DNA of 19,642 nt. Origin: Phycisphaerales bacterium (GTDB lineage: Bacteria; Planctomycetota; Phycisphaerae; Sedimentisphaerales; Anaerobacaceae). The stretch covers positions 1 through 19,642 of the forward strand of contig DQCG01000700.1 in assembly GCA_003533825.1 (NCBI GenBank), read 5' to 3'. The position numbers and the translations under genes are program-made. Below, piece after piece: positions 7,505 to 15,246 of the stretch (positions are counted from its first letter, which is position 1; each line of letters opens with the position of its first letter). The notes under the pieces are model-generated. The model was given only the letters and a program-made list of their open reading frames with translations. It made no database searches and was not told the origin of the DNA.

Positions 7505-9184
7505 ATGAGTAGTAAAACAAGTAAAAAAGTGTATCTGCTAATAGTGTTAACTCTTTTAATCAATATAGGTGGGAATGCCAAAGCAGATTTCATCTTCGGT
7601 ACTCCCACGAATCTTGGGTCAACGGTCAACTCGACAGCATGTGAGAACGCACCAAGCATCTCGACCGACGGCCTGGAGCTTTACTTCGCCGACCATGGTG
7701 GCTCACCATTACGTCCCGGCGGTTACGGCGGTGGAGACCTATGGGTGACGATCCGGTCTACAAAAGACGATCCCTGGGGCGTCCCGATGAATCTTGGGCC
7801 AGTGGTCAACAGTTCCGCTAATGATGAGCACCCGAGACTCTCTGCCGATAGCCTGTCGCTCTACTTCTCCTCTACCCGAGAGGGTGGATCAGGCGCTTTT
7901 GACCTATGGGTTACAACTCGGCAAACAAAAGACAGTCCCTGGAATGACCCGGTGAATCTTGGATCAACGGTGAACTCAAAATACTCAGAGGGAAACCCGA
8001 GTATCTCAAGCGACGGCTTGTCTTTATACTTTTCCGATTTTCAAAACTTCCGGCCTGGTGGGTATGGTATGTGGGACATATATGTAACGACACGACCAAC
8101 AATCTCCGATCCCTGGGACATCCCAGTGAATCTGGGGTCGAACGTCAACAGTCCAGGGATTGATGCTAGCCCTAACATCTCATCTGATGGTTTGGTACTG
8201 TTTCTAAACTCCGACCTCTCCGGCGGATTTGGCTTTTCAGATATCTGGATGACGAGACGGAAAAAACAAGATGCTGAATGGGAGCCACTGGTCAATCTTG
8301 GACCAACGATCAACAGAAGCGGTTTTGAAGCTACGCCGGACATCTCGTCTGACGGATCGACTCTATACTTTTGCTCAGAACGCCCCGGTGGATTCGGTGA
8401 TGTGGATCTGTTGCAGGTATCAATAGAGCCAGTCGTTGACTTCAATATCGATGGAATTGTTGACAGTAAAGACATGTGCTTCATGGTTGATCACTGGGGA
8501 GAAGATTTCCCCTTGTGTGATATTGGCCCTACACCTTTCGGAGACGGAATAGTAGATGTCCATGATATTGTAGTTCTTGCTGAATATCTATTTAAGGACA
8601 TACCCGAATCTACACTGGTAGCGCACTGGGCATTAGACGAAACAGAGGGCATGTTTGCTGGTGACAGTGTCGGGGGCAATGATGCCGTTGTTCTTGGTGG
8701 CGCTATATGGCAACCCAGTGGTGGACAAGTAGATGGTGCGCTTCAGTTAGATGGTGCCAGTGGCTATGCTATAACCGGTTTTGCCTTGAATCCGGCAGAC
8801 GGGCCCTTCAGTATTTTCGCATGGATCAAGGGTGGTGCGCCGGGACAGGTTATTTTGTCACAACAGCTTACATCCGACTGGCTCGGACTTGATGCCGAGG
8901 GTAGATTAATGACAGAACTGAACAGTTCCGATCAGCTTGCAGGTCCTTTGCTTTCCAAAATAGTAATCACCGATGGGCAATGGCACTACATAGGTCTTGT
9001 CTGGCATGGCTCGTATAGAACACTCTATGTTGATGGAGTCGCAGTAGCGGAAGACATACAAGATGGTCTGGAAAGCTCAGAAAACGGCTTAAATATTGGT
9101 GCTGGAAAAATGACGCAAACTGGAACTTACTTCTCCGGCCTGATTGACGATGTTCGTATCTACAACCGGGTACTGAGCCCATAG
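7505..9184 (+). CDS. Secreted PD40 beta-propeller / dockerin-like / LamG protein
   Basis: 559 aa; the ATG follows GAAGGAG by 7 nt. The signal peptide ends near 'GNAKA' (residue 27). Five PD40 (WD40-like) propeller units start with 'NLGxxxN' at residues 36, 96, 151, 209 and 264; each then has '(S/T)(S/A)DGLxLYF' and 'DLWVTTR'-type strands. Residues 312-365 hold two dockerin/EF-type calcium loops ('DFNIDGIVDSKD' and 'GDGIVDVHD'), as in dockerin-like modules. A LamG domain fills 371-556 ('VAHWALDETEG', 'DGQWHYIGLVW', 'LIDDVRIYNRVLSP'). The protein ends right after LamG with no sorting signal. It is probably an exported binding protein without enzymatic activity; no catalytic motif is visible. 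It is divergent from the sigma-kinase operon and is a single transcription unit followed by a terminator. Confidence 0.88.
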   Translation: MSSKTSKKVYLLIVLTLLINIGGNAKADFIFGTPTNLGSTVNSTACENAPSISTDGLELYFADHGGSPLRPGGYGGGDLWVTIRSTKDDPWGVPMNLGPVVNSSANDEHPRLSADSLSLYFSSTREGGSGAFDLWVTTRQTKDSPWNDPVNLGSTVNSKYSEGNPSISSDGLSLYFSDFQNFRPGGYGMWDIYVTTRPTISDPWDIPVNLGSNVNSPGIDASPNISSDGLVLFLNSDLSGGFGFSDIWMTRRKKQDAEWEPLVNLGPTINRSGFEATPDISSDGSTLYFCSERPGGFGDVDLLQVSIEPVVDFNIDGIVDSKDMCFMVDHWGEDFPLCDIGPTPFGDGIVDVHDIVVLAEYLFKDIPESTLVAHWALDETEGMFAGDSVGGNDAVVLGGAIWQPSGGQVDGALQLDGASGYAITGFALNPADGPFSIFAWIKGGAPGQVILSQQLTSDWLGLDAEGRLMTELNSSDQLAGPLLSKIVITDGQWHYIGLVWHGSYRTLYVDGVAVAEDIQDGLESSENGLNIGAGKMTQTGTYFSGLIDDVRIYNRVLSP

Positions 9185-9261
9185 CAAACTGTGGCCCTGG
9201 CTAATTAAGCTACTCGGAATGTGCTTATTGATATCTGCTTTCGATACAGTCCTTAGACAAA

Positions 9262-9298
9262 CGGGCTGTGGGCAGGGTGCCTGCGGCCCGACTTTTTT
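9262..9298 (+). terminator. Rho-independent terminator after the propeller/LamG gene
   Basis: CGGGC (9262-9266) pairs with GCCCG (9286-9290), and GCAGG (9272-9276) pairs with CCTGC (9280-9284) around a GTG loop, with a small internal bulge. Six T residues follow at 9293-9298. It lies about 80 nt past the stop of the upstream gene and insulates the operon that begins at 9444. Confidence 0.6.
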
Positions 9299-9318
9299 CC
9301 CCAATTCGAAGTTTCTTA

Positions 9319-9402
9319 TTGAAATGCGGGCAGAAATATTGTAAAAATTAGGCAATCTTTTATGCGGTATTAACTTGTTCTTTGAAATCATAGCGATAAA
9401 AT
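9319..9402 (+). promoter_or_regulatory. Candidate promoter(s) for the rightward operon
   Basis: TTGAAA (9319-9324) and TAAAAA (9342-9347) are 17 bp apart. A second pair, TTGTTC (9375-9380) and TAAAAT (9397-9402), is 16 bp apart. Both lie between the terminator and the gene at 9444, the only large gap upstream of the rightward gene run, so one of them probably drives it. The AT-rich context makes either match tentative. Confidence 0.35.
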
Positions 9403-9443
9403 GGTAATTTAACGGAAATATTGGAAGTTGAACGGATTCCACT

Positions 9444-10211
9444 ATGACACGGAACCGAGGCAAAAAGGCGCTTTATGAGGTTATGAGCAAGGCTCGCGTT
9501 AAGCCCGATCAGGGCACAATCGTTGAGCATTTAAGGCCCAGGAAACCTGATAAAGAAGCTCCCTCAGCCAGACAGAAGGGTTCTGCCGGAGCTCCGAAAA
9601 CCGCGGCAAAATGGTGGAAAAAGCCGAGCATTGTCCAGTTTAATGCCGGCAGGTTCGAGTTCTCGATGCCGTACCAGGTGGCGGTTGTGTTGCTTCTGGT
9701 CTTTATTTTTGTAATTTTAGCCGCGTACAGGTTCGGTCAGAATTCTTATCCGGCCGGACAGCATGAAACAGACCAGCAGGATGCTGCGGCGCAGGAAATG
9801 GATGACCAAACGCCATTAGAGCAGGCGATTGTAGATGTTATGCCGCCTTATCCGCAGCCTGAGAATTCTGAGAATATGGCGAATATGACGGCGAGAACCG
9901 AAGTTGCAGAGCCCGTTAAGCCGATGGGCAACAATGTGATTGTTCTGGTCCAATATGATTCGCTGCCCGATTTAGCTCCCGTGCAGCAGCATTTTTCCGA
10001 GTACGGGATTGAAACCGAAATTGTGACCGAAATGGGCCGCTACTTTTTACAGACGAAAGAAAGATACGATAACCCGGCAACGCCCGGGACGGACGGATAT
10101 AAAGCAATACAGAAAATAATTGAGGTCGGAAAGAAATATAAGGCACCGGCAGGTTATGACTCTTTTGCAACGCATTATTTCTCAGATGCGTACGGCAAGA
10201 AAGTAAATTAG
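9444..10211 (+). CDS. Single-pass membrane protein of unknown function
   Basis: 255 aa, not assignable to a named family. A basic cytoplasmic N-terminus begins 'RNRGKKALYEVMSKA' and continues to about residue 76. One membrane helix spans about 77-96 ('VAVVLLLVFIFVILAAY'). A low-complexity Gln/Asp/Pro-rich linker (97-162) leads to a compact C-terminal domain (163-250) that starts 'NNVIVLVQYDSLPDLAPVQQ'. The alternation of beta-strand and helix there, with 'VQQHFSEYGIETEI', looks like a SPOR or other ferredoxin-like fold; I offer this only as a guess. The ribosome binding site is weak (GGAAG, 16 nt before ATG). I keep this start because the first 20 residues look like a conserved N-terminus. 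It precedes the small basic protein gene by 18 nt and is probably co-transcribed with it. Confidence 0.75.
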   Translation: MTRNRGKKALYEVMSKARVKPDQGTIVEHLRPRKPDKEAPSARQKGSAGAPKTAAKWWKKPSIVQFNAGRFEFSMPYQVAVVLLLVFIFVILAAYRFGQNSYPAGQHETDQQDAAAQEMDDQTPLEQAIVDVMPPYPQPENSENMANMTARTEVAEPVKPMGNNVIVLVQYDSLPDLAPVQQHFSEYGIETEIVTEMGRYFLQTKERYDNPATPGTDGYKAIQKIIEVGKKYKAPAGYDSFATHYFSDAYGKKVN

Positions 10212-10229
10212 TTTTAGGAGAAGTATTGT

Positions 10230-10472
10230 ATGTCGATTGATCCTTCATTAAAAATCAAAAATGCCTTGATGAGACATCGAAACGTTCTGACACGTGCTGA
10301 ACGTATTGACAAGCTCAAAGACGAAGAACGATGGTCTGAGGGTGATTCTTTACTTGGACTGCCGAAGGTTGCTCACCGCAAGAGCCATGCCGGTCGGAAG
10401 GATGCGGAAGATACCGCCAAAGAGGTTGCAACTGAAGTGATAGCCGAAACTGAAACATCCGAAAAAGAATAA
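10230..10472 (+). CDS. PVC-type small basic protein
   Basis: 80 aa, starting at an ATG preceded by TAGGAG at suitable spacing. The first 55 residues ('MSIDPSLKIKNALMRHRNVL', then 'TRAERIDKLKDEERWSEGDS' and 'LLGLPKVAHRKS') match the short basic protein family I recall as TIGR04137, found in Planctomycetes, Verrucomicrobia and Chlamydiae. Its function is not established to my knowledge; the basic composition and conservation suggest RNA or ribosome binding. Residues 60-80 form an acidic tail ('AETETSEKE') beyond the usual basic core. It sits 27 nt before the first gene of the secreted carbohydrate operon, an odd neighbour for a conserved core protein. It is the strongest lineage marker in the window. 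Confidence 0.85.
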   Translation: MSIDPSLKIKNALMRHRNVLTRAERIDKLKDEERWSEGDSLLGLPKVAHRKSHAGRKDAEDTAKEVATEVIAETETSEKE

Positions 10473-10473
10473 A

Positions 10474-10498
10474 AGCCGAGGGTATAGAGCATACCGCT
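10474..10498 (+). promoter_or_regulatory. Small hairpin between Shine-Dalgarno and start codon
   Basis: GGTAT (10481-10485) pairs with ATACC (10491-10495) around a 5-nt loop, and AGC (10474-10476) can pair with GCT (10496-10498). The only Shine-Dalgarno-like run (GAGGG, 10478-10482) is 17 nt from the ATG at 10500, too far if unfolded. Folding of the hairpin would change this spacing and might tune translation of the propeller gene. No T run follows, so it is not a terminator. Confidence 0.3.
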
Positions 10499-10499
10499 G

Positions 10500-12020
10500 A
10501 TGGGAAAAAATTCACTTTTGCAGTTGGCGCTCCTGCCGCTGTTCTGCGGCTTAGGGATTATCACGACAGTTTCGGCCGAGGATCATCTTCAGTGGGGCAG
10601 TAGATATTCCCGGAACATGGTCTCTGCGGAAACCGGCCTGCCCGAGAGTTTCGATCCGTCCACCGGTAAGAACATCAACTGGGTCGTTGAACTGGGCACA
10701 GAGAGTTATGCCACGCCGGTTATAGCCCGCGGCAGGGTGCTGGTCGGCACAAACAACGAACACCCGCGTGACACCCGGCATAAGGGAGACCGGGGCATAT
10801 TGCTGTGCCTGGACGAAAAAGACGGCAGCCTCTGCTGGCAGCTCGTCGTTCCCAAGTTCATGCCGATGCTCTATAGGGACTGGCCCAGGTCCGGCATTTG
10901 TTCGCCGGCCACGGTTGAAGGTGGCCGTGTTTACATCGTCAGCAACCGGGGAGAAGTTATGTGCCTGGATCTGGCCGGACAGGTCAACGGCAACGATGGG
11001 CCGTTCGTTGACGAAGCTCGCTTGATGAGCCCGAATCCGTCGGAGCCGATGGAAGTGACACAGACCGATGCCGACATTATCTGGCTGTTCAATATGCAGG
11101 ACAAACTCGGAGTCCATCAACACGATGCTGCACACAGCTCGACTCTTCTGCACGGCGACTTTTTGTACGTAAACACAAGCAACGGGCTGAACGACAAACA
11201 CGCAATGATTCCCGCCCCCGAAGCCCCGAGCCTGATTATTCTCGACAAGAAAACAGGGCGGCTCGTCGCTCGGGATGACGAAAATATCGGCCCGAAGATA
11301 TTCCACTCTACATGGTCGTCGCCGGCATTGGGCGAAGTCGACGGACGAACGCTGGTGTTCTTCTGCGGCGGCGACGGCGTGTGCTACGCTTTCGATACCA
11401 TCAAAGGGATTCCCGCCGCCGGGGAAGTTCAGAAACTAAACCGTCACTGGCGATTCGATTGCGACCCCGATGCGCCGAAAGAAAACGTTCACCAGTATGT
11501 TCGAAACCGCAAAGAGAGCCCGAGCAACGTCAAGAGCACGCCGGTTTTCCACGACGGCCGTATTTATGTCACCTACGGAGGCGATATCTGGTGGGGCAAG
11601 AACCAGGCATGGCTCAAATGTTTCGATGCGAGCGGATCGGGCGATATCACTCACTCCGGACAAATCTGGACGTATCCGGTCGAGGACCACTGCTGCTCGA
11701 CGCCGGCGGTACACGACGGGCTGGTCTTCGTCGCCGACTGCTCCGGACTGGTCCACTGCGTGGACGCCGAGACCGGCAAACCTTACTGGACGTATCAAAC
11801 AAAGGGAAGCATCTGGGCCTCGACGCTCGTAGCGGATGGGAAGGTTTACATCGGCACGCGCCGGAGGGATTTTTACGTGCTGGCCGCGAGCAGAGAAAAA
11901 AAGCTAATCAGCTCAACCAAACTGGACAGCCCCACGTGCAGCACTCCGGTCGCCGCCAACGGCGTTCTTTACATTACCACACTGAAGAAACTCTACGCAG
12001 TCAAAACATCCACAGAATAG
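10500..12020 (+). CDS. Secreted PQQ-like beta-propeller protein
   Basis: 506 aa with a signal peptide ending near 'TTVSA' (residue 26). The rest is built of PQQ-like/BamB-like propeller blades, each with a 'SPA/STP...DGxVY(I/V)...G.(V/L)...DxxTG' pattern. Examples are 'YATPVIARGRVLVG', 'CSPATVEGGRVYIVS', 'SSTLLHGDFLYVNT', 'KSTPVFHDGRIYVTYGGD', 'CSTPAVHDGLVFVADCSG' and 'STPVAANGVLYITT'. There is no haem-binding CxxCH and no visible quinoprotein dehydrogenase active site, so the fold rather than a PQQ cofactor is what can be claimed. Such proteins are abundant in Planctomycetes and usually annotated only by fold. It is the first secreted product of the operon, 23 nt before the DUF4038 glycosidase. 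A binding or scaffold role at the cell envelope is plausible but unproven. Confidence 0.85.
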   Translation: MGKNSLLQLALLPLFCGLGIITTVSAEDHLQWGSRYSRNMVSAETGLPESFDPSTGKNINWVVELGTESYATPVIARGRVLVGTNNEHPRDTRHKGDRGILLCLDEKDGSLCWQLVVPKFMPMLYRDWPRSGICSPATVEGGRVYIVSNRGEVMCLDLAGQVNGNDGPFVDEARLMSPNPSEPMEVTQTDADIIWLFNMQDKLGVHQHDAAHSSTLLHGDFLYVNTSNGLNDKHAMIPAPEAPSLIILDKKTGRLVARDDENIGPKIFHSTWSSPALGEVDGRTLVFFCGGDGVCYAFDTIKGIPAAGEVQKLNRHWRFDCDPDAPKENVHQYVRNRKESPSNVKSTPVFHDGRIYVTYGGDIWWGKNQAWLKCFDASGSGDITHSGQIWTYPVEDHCCSTPAVHDGLVFVADCSGLVHCVDAETGKPYWTYQTKGSIWASTLVADGKVYIGTRRRDFYVLAASREKKLISSTKLDSPTCSTPVAANGVLYITTLKKLYAVKTSTE

Positions 12021-12043
12021 ACATATAATCTGAGGAGACGATT

Positions 12044-13690
12044 ATGAAGCGTTTCATTCTCTCGGCATTTATCGCCGCCGGTTTTTTTCTGACGTTCTGT
12101 TGTGCTGCTAAGGCTCCGGCCGCTAATAATCCCGTCGGGCAGTGGGCGCGTTTCGAGCAGTTGTTCACAAGCTCAAAGGATTACGATAATCCGGTGCAGG
12201 AAGTTAAGGTCGAGGTCCAGTTCACTGCTCCGAGCGGCAACAAAAGGATGCTCCTCGGCTTTTGGGACGGAGGCCAGGCGTGGCGTGTGCGTTTTTCGCC
12301 GGACGAGCAGGGCGGCTGGACATACAAAACAGTCTGTTCGGACCAGAGCAATAGAGGTCTGCACAACCAGAACGGTTCTTTTCAATGCGTGAAATATAAC
12401 AGCGATCTTCCACTGTTGCGGCATGGGGAATTACACCTTTCCGCGAACAAACGCCACATCGAACACAACGACGGCACACCATTTTTCTGGCTGGCCGACA
12501 CGGTCTGGTGCGGCCCGCTGTTTGCCGATTTGGGCGATTGGAACATTTTCCTCAAAGACCGCGTTGCAAAGGAATTTACCGCGATTCAGTTCGTCATGAC
12601 CCAGTGGCGGATGGCCAGGACGGATGCGGCCGGGAATCCCGCCTTTACGGGCAAGGAAAAAGTCGCCGTCAATCCGCCGTTTTTCCAGCGAATGGATAAA
12701 TACGTCGATGCGATTAACGATGCCGGGCTTCTCGCTGTACCGGTACTGCTATGGGCAATCCGAGGCGAAGAAAACCCGGGCTATTCTCTGCCGGAAGACC
12801 AGAAGATTGTACTGGCCGAATATATGATCGCCCGGTACGGCGCCCATCAGGTCATCTGGTTCCTCGGCGGCGACGGAAATTACAGCGGCGAAAACGCCGA
12901 AACATGGAAGCGCATCGGCAGGGCGGTGTTTAACGAAGACCAGCATCGCCTGGCAACCCAGCACGTCCGCGGAAGAAGCTGGATCGGCAAAGAATTCCGG
13001 AACGAGCCCTGGTTCAGTTTTATCGGCTATCAAAGCGGGCACGGCGACGATGTAGGAACCTTTCGCTGGCTCAACCAGGGACCACCCGCCTCGCAATGGA
13101 ACAAAAAGCCGGAACTGCCTGTGATCAACACCGAACCCAACTACGAAGCACATAACGGCTACACTCACCGACAGGTGCACAACGATCATTCGGTCCGCCG
13201 GGCCGCCTATTGGAGTCTGCTGGTTTCTCCGACGGCCGGTGTCACCTACGGCGGACAGGGAATCTGGGGCTGGCATACCAAGGTACAGGCTCCCGCCGAC
13301 CATATCAGCACCGGACTCGGCTCGCCTTGGAACGTCGCCAAAGACCTGCCCGGCGCGTTCAGCATGAAATATCTTCACCAGTTCTTCAGGAGCATCGAAT
13401 GGTGGCGGCTCGTCCCGGCACAGGAAGTTCTGGCCGGACAGCCGGGAATAGAGGATGCATCGAGATTCGTCGCCGCGGCTAAATCGCAGGAAGGCGACCT
13501 GGTTGTCGTTTATCTGCCGGAAGGCGGGCCGGTGACTCTGAAAACCGATTCGCTCAAAAACGGCCTGACCGCACGCTGGTATCACCCGCGCACTGGCGGC
13601 TGGCTCGATGCGGGCAAAATCGAAAAATCGTCCCAGACTTTCAAGTCGGCGGACCGGAACGACTGGATCTTATTGATCGAAGCGAAATAA
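12044..13690 (+). CDS. DUF5060/DUF4038 glycoside hydrolase, apiosidase-like
   Basis: 548 aa; the ATG follows GAGGAG. The signal peptide ends near 'AKAPA' (about residue 26). DUF5060, an Ig-like domain, covers about 29-116 ('GQWARFEQLF', 'WRVRFSPDEQGGWTY', 'GSFQCV'). DUF4038, a TIM barrel, covers about 130-455 ('DGTPFFWLADTVW', 'FTAIQFVMTQW', 'YGAHQVIWFLGGDGNY'). A C-terminal beta domain (460-546) resembles the putative collagen-binding module seen after DUF4038 ('ARWYHPRTGGWLDAG'). Asp277 in LGGDGN and Glu364 in NTEPNYE are the best candidates for the acid/base and nucleophile, by analogy with characterised GH140 apiosidases. GH140 enzymes release apiose from rhamnogalacturonan II; here the substrate is inferred from the family and the adjacent GH28. 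Other DUF4038 activities remain possible. Confidence 0.85.
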   Translation: MKRFILSAFIAAGFFLTFCCAAKAPAANNPVGQWARFEQLFTSSKDYDNPVQEVKVEVQFTAPSGNKRMLLGFWDGGQAWRVRFSPDEQGGWTYKTVCSDQSNRGLHNQNGSFQCVKYNSDLPLLRHGELHLSANKRHIEHNDGTPFFWLADTVWCGPLFADLGDWNIFLKDRVAKEFTAIQFVMTQWRMARTDAAGNPAFTGKEKVAVNPPFFQRMDKYVDAINDAGLLAVPVLLWAIRGEENPGYSLPEDQKIVLAEYMIARYGAHQVIWFLGGDGNYSGENAETWKRIGRAVFNEDQHRLATQHVRGRSWIGKEFRNEPWFSFIGYQSGHGDDVGTFRWLNQGPPASQWNKKPELPVINTEPNYEAHNGYTHRQVHNDHSVRRAAYWSLLVSPTAGVTYGGQGIWGWHTKVQAPADHISTGLGSPWNVAKDLPGAFSMKYLHQFFRSIEWWRLVPAQEVLAGQPGIEDASRFVAAAKSQEGDLVVVYLPEGGPVTLKTDSLKNGLTARWYHPRTGGWLDAGKIEKSSQTFKSADRNDWILLIEAK

Positions 13691-13717
13691 AGATTACGTG
13701 ATAAGGATGAAACTGCT

Positions 13718-15244
13718 ATGAAATTTTCGATGTCGGTTTTAATGCTTCTTTTCGCTTTGTTCTATCCCGGTTTGAATTCTACCGCCGCCCGGGCGACAGG
13801 CCCCTCACCTTTCTTCAACGTGATGGATTACGGAGCCGTGGGGGACGGGACAACCCTGTGCACTGAGGCCATCCAGAAAGCCGTCAATGGGTGCGCGGCT
13901 ACCGGGGGTGGGAAGGTATATATTCCAGCGGGAAAATTCCTGTCGGGTGCGATTTTTCTCAAGAGTAACGTAACGCTAAATGTCAGCGAGGGTGCGACGC
14001 TGCTGGCGAGCAAGGATTTCAATCATTTCCCGCCTTTTAAGCCGGGCTGGCGGATTCGATCCGACGACACGCGAGTATCGAGCCTGATAACCGGCCACGA
14101 CCTTGAAAACGTCGCCGTTACCGGCCGGGGTACGCTGGACGGTAATGGCAGGGTATGGTGGGACGCGTTCAATAAAGACAAGAACAGGAAGGATGGCCGG
14201 GCGAGAATTCTTAACTACGGCCGGCCTCGCGTGATTAATCTATACCGCTGCCGTGATGTTAAGATCGAGGGTGTGAAAATCCTTAATTCCCCTTCGTGGA
14301 CGGTTCATCTGGTAGGTTGCGACAACCTGGTGGTGGACGGCATTTCAATCGTCAATCCCGAAGAAGGCCCCAACACCGACGGCGTTAATCCCGAGTCCTG
14401 CCGGAACGTGCGTATCTCTAACTGCTTTATCGACACCGGGGACGATTGCATTACCTTGAAATCGGGCGAGGACGAAGAGGGCAGGCTCAAAGCAAGGCCC
14501 ACCGAAAACGTCGCCATTACAAACTGCGTTATGTACAAAGGTCACGGCGCCGTGGTCATCGGCAGTGAGATGTCCGGCTGCGTTCGAAATGTTGTCGCAA
14601 GCAATATCGTGTGTGTCGGGACCGATCGTGCCGTGCGTATCAAGAGCACACGGGGTCGCGGCGGTGTCGTGGAGAACATCCGCTACAATAACTTTATCGT
14701 CGAGAACGTCAGAGAACCGATCTATATAACCAGTTTCTACACGAAAACTGACCCGGAGCCCGTCTCAGAGCGGACACCTATTTTTCGTGACATTGCCATC
14801 AGCCATTTCACGATAAAGAACTCTCCATACACGGCGAGAATCTACGGGCTTCCCGAAATGCCTATCCGGCGGCTGCGTATCACCGACGTGACGGCCTCGA
14901 CTGATGTTGGATTTATCTGCGACAACGTCGAAGGTCTTGAACTGCAGAACGTGGAGGTAAACGCCGGCAAAGGGCCTCCTTTCGATATCAGCAACTGTAA
15001 GGATATGGAGCTTCGCGCAGTCAAGTCGACAAAACCGCAGGCCGACAAGCCGGTCGTCAGAATGGAAAACGTCCGGGATGTTTTTATCCAGGGATGCAGG
15101 ACATTTCCCGGGACCGGCAATTTTCTGGAACTGGCAGGAAAAAGTTCCGGCAATATTCTTCTGGCTGGAAACGACCTTTCCGCCGCGAAGAACCATTTTA
15201 TCTTAAAGGACGATGCTCCAAAAGGAGCTGTTGAGGAGAAATAA
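13718..15244 (+). CDS. Glycoside hydrolase family 28 polygalacturonase-like enzyme
   Basis: 508 aa with an N-terminal signal peptide of about 25 residues. The mature start 'FFNVMDYGAVGDGTT' is the classical pectate-lyase-superfamily opening, followed by right-handed beta-helix coils ('GGGKVYIPAGKFLSG', 'VTGRGTLDGNG'). All four GH28 catalytic signatures are intact: NTD 219-221, GDD 241-243, GHG 275-277 and RIK 307-309. The enzyme would hydrolyse alpha-1,4-galacturonan or a related pectic bond by inversion; exo- or endo-action and rhamnogalacturonan preference cannot be decided from sequence reading. The last ~90 residues add beta-helix-like coils. The start is 27 nt after the DUF4038 gene, and the stop is 2 nt before the reductase start, whose Shine-Dalgarno lies inside this gene's last codons. 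This supports one operon with coupled translation. Confidence 0.92.
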   Translation: MKFSMSVLMLLFALFYPGLNSTAARATGPSPFFNVMDYGAVGDGTTLCTEAIQKAVNGCAATGGGKVYIPAGKFLSGAIFLKSNVTLNVSEGATLLASKDFNHFPPFKPGWRIRSDDTRVSSLITGHDLENVAVTGRGTLDGNGRVWWDAFNKDKNRKDGRARILNYGRPRVINLYRCRDVKIEGVKILNSPSWTVHLVGCDNLVVDGISIVNPEEGPNTDGVNPESCRNVRISNCFIDTGDDCITLKSGEDEEGRLKARPTENVAITNCVMYKGHGAVVIGSEMSGCVRNVVASNIVCVGTDRAVRIKSTRGRGGVVENIRYNNFIVENVREPIYITSFYTKTDPEPVSERTPIFRDIAISHFTIKNSPYTARIYGLPEMPIRRLRITDVTASTDVGFICDNVEGLELQNVEVNAGKGPPFDISNCKDMELRAVKSTKPQADKPVVRMENVRDVFIQGCRTFPGTGNFLELAGKSSGNILLAGNDLSAAKNHFILKDDAPKGAVEEK

Positions 15245-15246
15245 TT

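Noticed and set aside
7600..8420. Approximate DNA repeats of about 165-180 bp inside the propeller gene
   Set aside because: They are the five PD40 blades at DNA level and are diverged; not an independent repeat or CRISPR-like array.
9089..9463. Leftward 124-codon frame across the 9185-9443 gap
   Set aside because: It crosses the terminator hairpin and the ends of two rightward genes, and its translation has no recognisable features.
10500..12020. Quinoprotein alcohol dehydrogenase
   Set aside because: Only the propeller repeats are seen; no haem motif or dehydrogenase catalytic residues could be identified, so an enzyme call is not supported.
12749..13585. Leftward 278-codon frame
   Set aside because: It is antisense to the DUF4038 glycosidase, whose motifs cover the same DNA; long antisense frames are expected in GC-rich coding DNA.
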